From positions 62,001 through 126,000 of the forward strand of contig CANLXA010000002.1 of NCBI GenBank assembly GCA_947494975.1: a stretch of DNA of 64,000 nucleotides, written 5' to 3'. Both the position numbers and the translations under genes were made by a program. The notes beneath the pieces are model-generated. The model searched no databases, had not been told where the DNA came from, and saw only the letters and a program-made list of their open reading frames with translations. Within the stretch, counting starts at the first letter, position 1, and each line of letters starts with the position of its first letter. This stretch comes from an uncultured Roseicyclus sp. GTDB taxonomy: Bacteria > Pseudomonadota > Alphaproteobacteria > Rhodobacterales > Rhodobacteraceae. This document shows positions 62,638-64,000 of this stretch, one piece after another.

Positions 62638-64000
62638 TCATTGATCCGGCTTGGGCAGGCAGGACGCATCGACCAGCACCGCCATGAGCCCGCGCCGCGC
62701 ATACGCGCCGCCTTCGACCTCCAACGGGATGTCTTCGAGCACCACACATGCCGCAGGTTTGTAGGTGCCGACCCACATCACGGGTCCGGCGGCGTTCTGC
62801 GGCGGCTGATACATCTGATCGAAGAAATGGCGGGCCGGGCCGGCGGGCCGGGCGCTGTAGACCGGAAGGGCATTGTCGCGCCCGGTATAAAGCAGATCGG
62901 CCACAACATCGCGATGATCCACGGCAATGGCCTCGGCCCGCGTCCGGTCCGCTGCATCGAGGATCTGGTACGACAGGTCCGCCCGGCCCAGATGGCGCGC
63001 CATCACGGGCCGGTCCCGATAGGTGATCACCTCCGGGGCCATGTAGAGCGTGACAACGCCGATCGCGGCCACACCATTGAGCGCAATGGCGGCGATCAGA
63101 ATCCAGCTCCGCCTCAATTGGCAGAGCCATCCGACGATCAGCGGCGTGGCCGCGAGAAAGGCGGGAAAGGCCCAATTTGCGAAGGCACCTGACACAAGCG
63201 CCTGCGCGCTGACCAGGGCGAGGATCGAGAGGGCAAAGGCCAGAAGGATACGGTCATCGGGCTGCTTTGGCCGGATCGTGAGCCAGATCAGACCAGCGGC
63301 CAGAAATGGACCGATTGCCAGAATCTGGCTCACCAGAAACGTCCCGAGATTGGCCAGGCTGATCCCCGCCATTGGTGCCGTTTCAGTCATCCAACCGGCG
63401 TTCTGTGCGAGGTGGCGGATGGTCACCAGCTCATTGCCGAGGTTCCACAGAAGGTTCGGGGCAAGCACGCACAGCGACGCTCCGACCATCAGCCCCGTCT
63501 TGCGCCACCCAAGGCGCGCCGCCGGCTGAACCCATGCCGCCATGGCGAGGCCCAGATAGAAGTAGAGCCCGGCATATTTCGCCATCGCGGCCATCCCGAC
63601 GAGAGCGCCAATCGCCACCGCGCGCGCGACGGTGATCTTTCGCCACGACGTGACGTAGAGCGCCAGCGCCGCCGCATAGAAGGGCGCCGCGACCGTGTCC
63701 GTTGAGATCATGTAGCTGCCAACGGCAACAATGGGCAGCGTCAGGTAGGCCAGCGCCGTCCAGAAGGCGGCGGTGGCACCATAGAGCCGCGCGGCGATCT
63801 GCACGAGGATCGCCGCCGTCATGCCATGCAAGATGGGCGCGGAGACCCGGATCCAGAATGTTGTGTCCTGACCCGCCAGATCGGTGACGCCGCGCAGCAG
63901 GTAGGCAATCAGCGGCGGCTTGGAGAAGTACCCGAATTCAAGATCCTGTCCCCAAAGCCAGTATTGCGCCTCGTCCACGAAAAGATCGGTCTGGTCAAAA
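62638..64000 (-). CDS. GT39-type glycosyltransferase (ArnT/PMT-like), 5' end missing
   Basis: At least 454 residues of an integral-membrane C-type glycosyltransferase; the start lies beyond the window (in-frame codons FDQTDLF precede VDEAQYWLWG at 63978). The acidic DEAQYW motif in the first periplasmic loop, KPPLIAYLLRG and about ten helices match ArnT/protein-mannosyltransferase-like enzymes that use polyprenyl-phosphate sugars. A periplasmic C-terminal domain of about 150 residues follows. The acceptor is unknown; lipid A or cell-surface glycans are likely. Confidence 0.9.
   Translation of the reverse strand, partial: FDQTDLFVDEAQYWLWGQDLEFGYFSKPPLIAYLLRGVTDLAGQDTTFWIRVSAPILHGMTAAILVQIAARLYGATAAFWTALAYLTLPIVAVGSYMISTDTVAAPFYAAALALYVTSWRKITVARAVAIGALVGMAAMAKYAGLYFYLGLAMAAWVQPAARLGWRKTGLMVGASLCVLAPNLLWNLGNELVTIRHLAQNAGWMTETAPMAGISLANLGTFLVSQILAIGPFLAAGLIWLTIRPKQPDDRILLAFALSILALVSAQALVSGAFANWAFPAFLAATPLIVGWLCQLRRSWILIAAIALNGVAAIGVVTLYMAPEVITYRDRPVMARHLGRADLSYQILDAADRTRAEAIAVDHRDVVADLLYTGRDNALPVYSARPAGPARHFFDQMYQPPQNAAGPVMWVGTYKPAACVVLEDIPLEVEGGAYARRGLMAVLVDASCLPKPDQ

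Overview
The window is typical chromosome of an alphaproteobacterium of the family Rhodobacteraceae (roseobacter group). The evidence is a high-GC sequence, a dense gene layout with many 4-base start/stop overlaps, mreB-mreC-mreD-mrdA-rodA in one run, trpF-trpB downstream of ihfB and a lapA-like gene, a NDUFS4-type complex I accessory subunit, two Asp-rich secreted proteins, and an iron-sulphur (CryB/PhrB-type) photolyase. The species cannot be fixed from the sequence alone. No phage, insertion sequence or CRISPR array was seen.

Layout. 0-2.4 kb: end of a TRAP transporter and its IclR-type regulator. 2.5-11.5 kb: a complete-looking amino-sugar/peptidoglycan-sugar recycling island. A leftward operon (kinase, GntR regulator, SIS isomerase, nagA) faces a rightward operon (murQ and a four-gene ABC importer). 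A candidate operator overlaps the murQ -10 box. 11.6-16.4 kb: tRNA-Gln, a BON-MscS channel, kdsA and a capsule-export pair (KpsE-like, KpsT-like). 16.6-20.4 kb: ArsR-controlled metal permease, uracil-DNA-glycosylase-like protein, SseB-like protein, hydroxyacid dehydrogenase. 20.4-26.1 kb: the elongasome operon. 26.2-28.8 kb: a foreign-looking membrane gene, leuA, and an unannotated leucine leader peptide with hairpins. 28.8-45.1 kb: housekeeping and conserved hypothetical genes, including photolyase, histidine kinase, gltX2, trmL, polysaccharide glycosyltransferases and a NYN nuclease.

45.1-52 kb is the most accessory-looking part. It holds three copies of a dispersed intergenic element whose left arm can pair either with a middle arm or with a right arm, and whose arms differ between copies yet stay complementary. 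Two copies lie in the same orientation on either side of an A/T-rich hypothetical gene. The zone also holds uvrB, a secreted beta-propeller-like protein, a beta-barrel protein and large hairpins.

52-64 kb: complex I subunit, tRNA-Arg, ihfB, the trpF-GNAT-trpB operon, then a three-gene module of two exported proteins with related N-terminal domains and poly-aspartate tails plus a membrane-anchored LuxR-type regulator. One tail is encoded by a (GAC)22(GAT)6 microsatellite. DUF2237/DUF2332 genes, pth, a quinone-oxidoreductase-like enzyme, an FkbM methyltransferase and a truncated GT39-type glycosyltransferase close the window.

The best candidates for something undescribed are the dispersed three-arm element, the Asp-rich/LuxR module, and the leader peptide in front of leuA.
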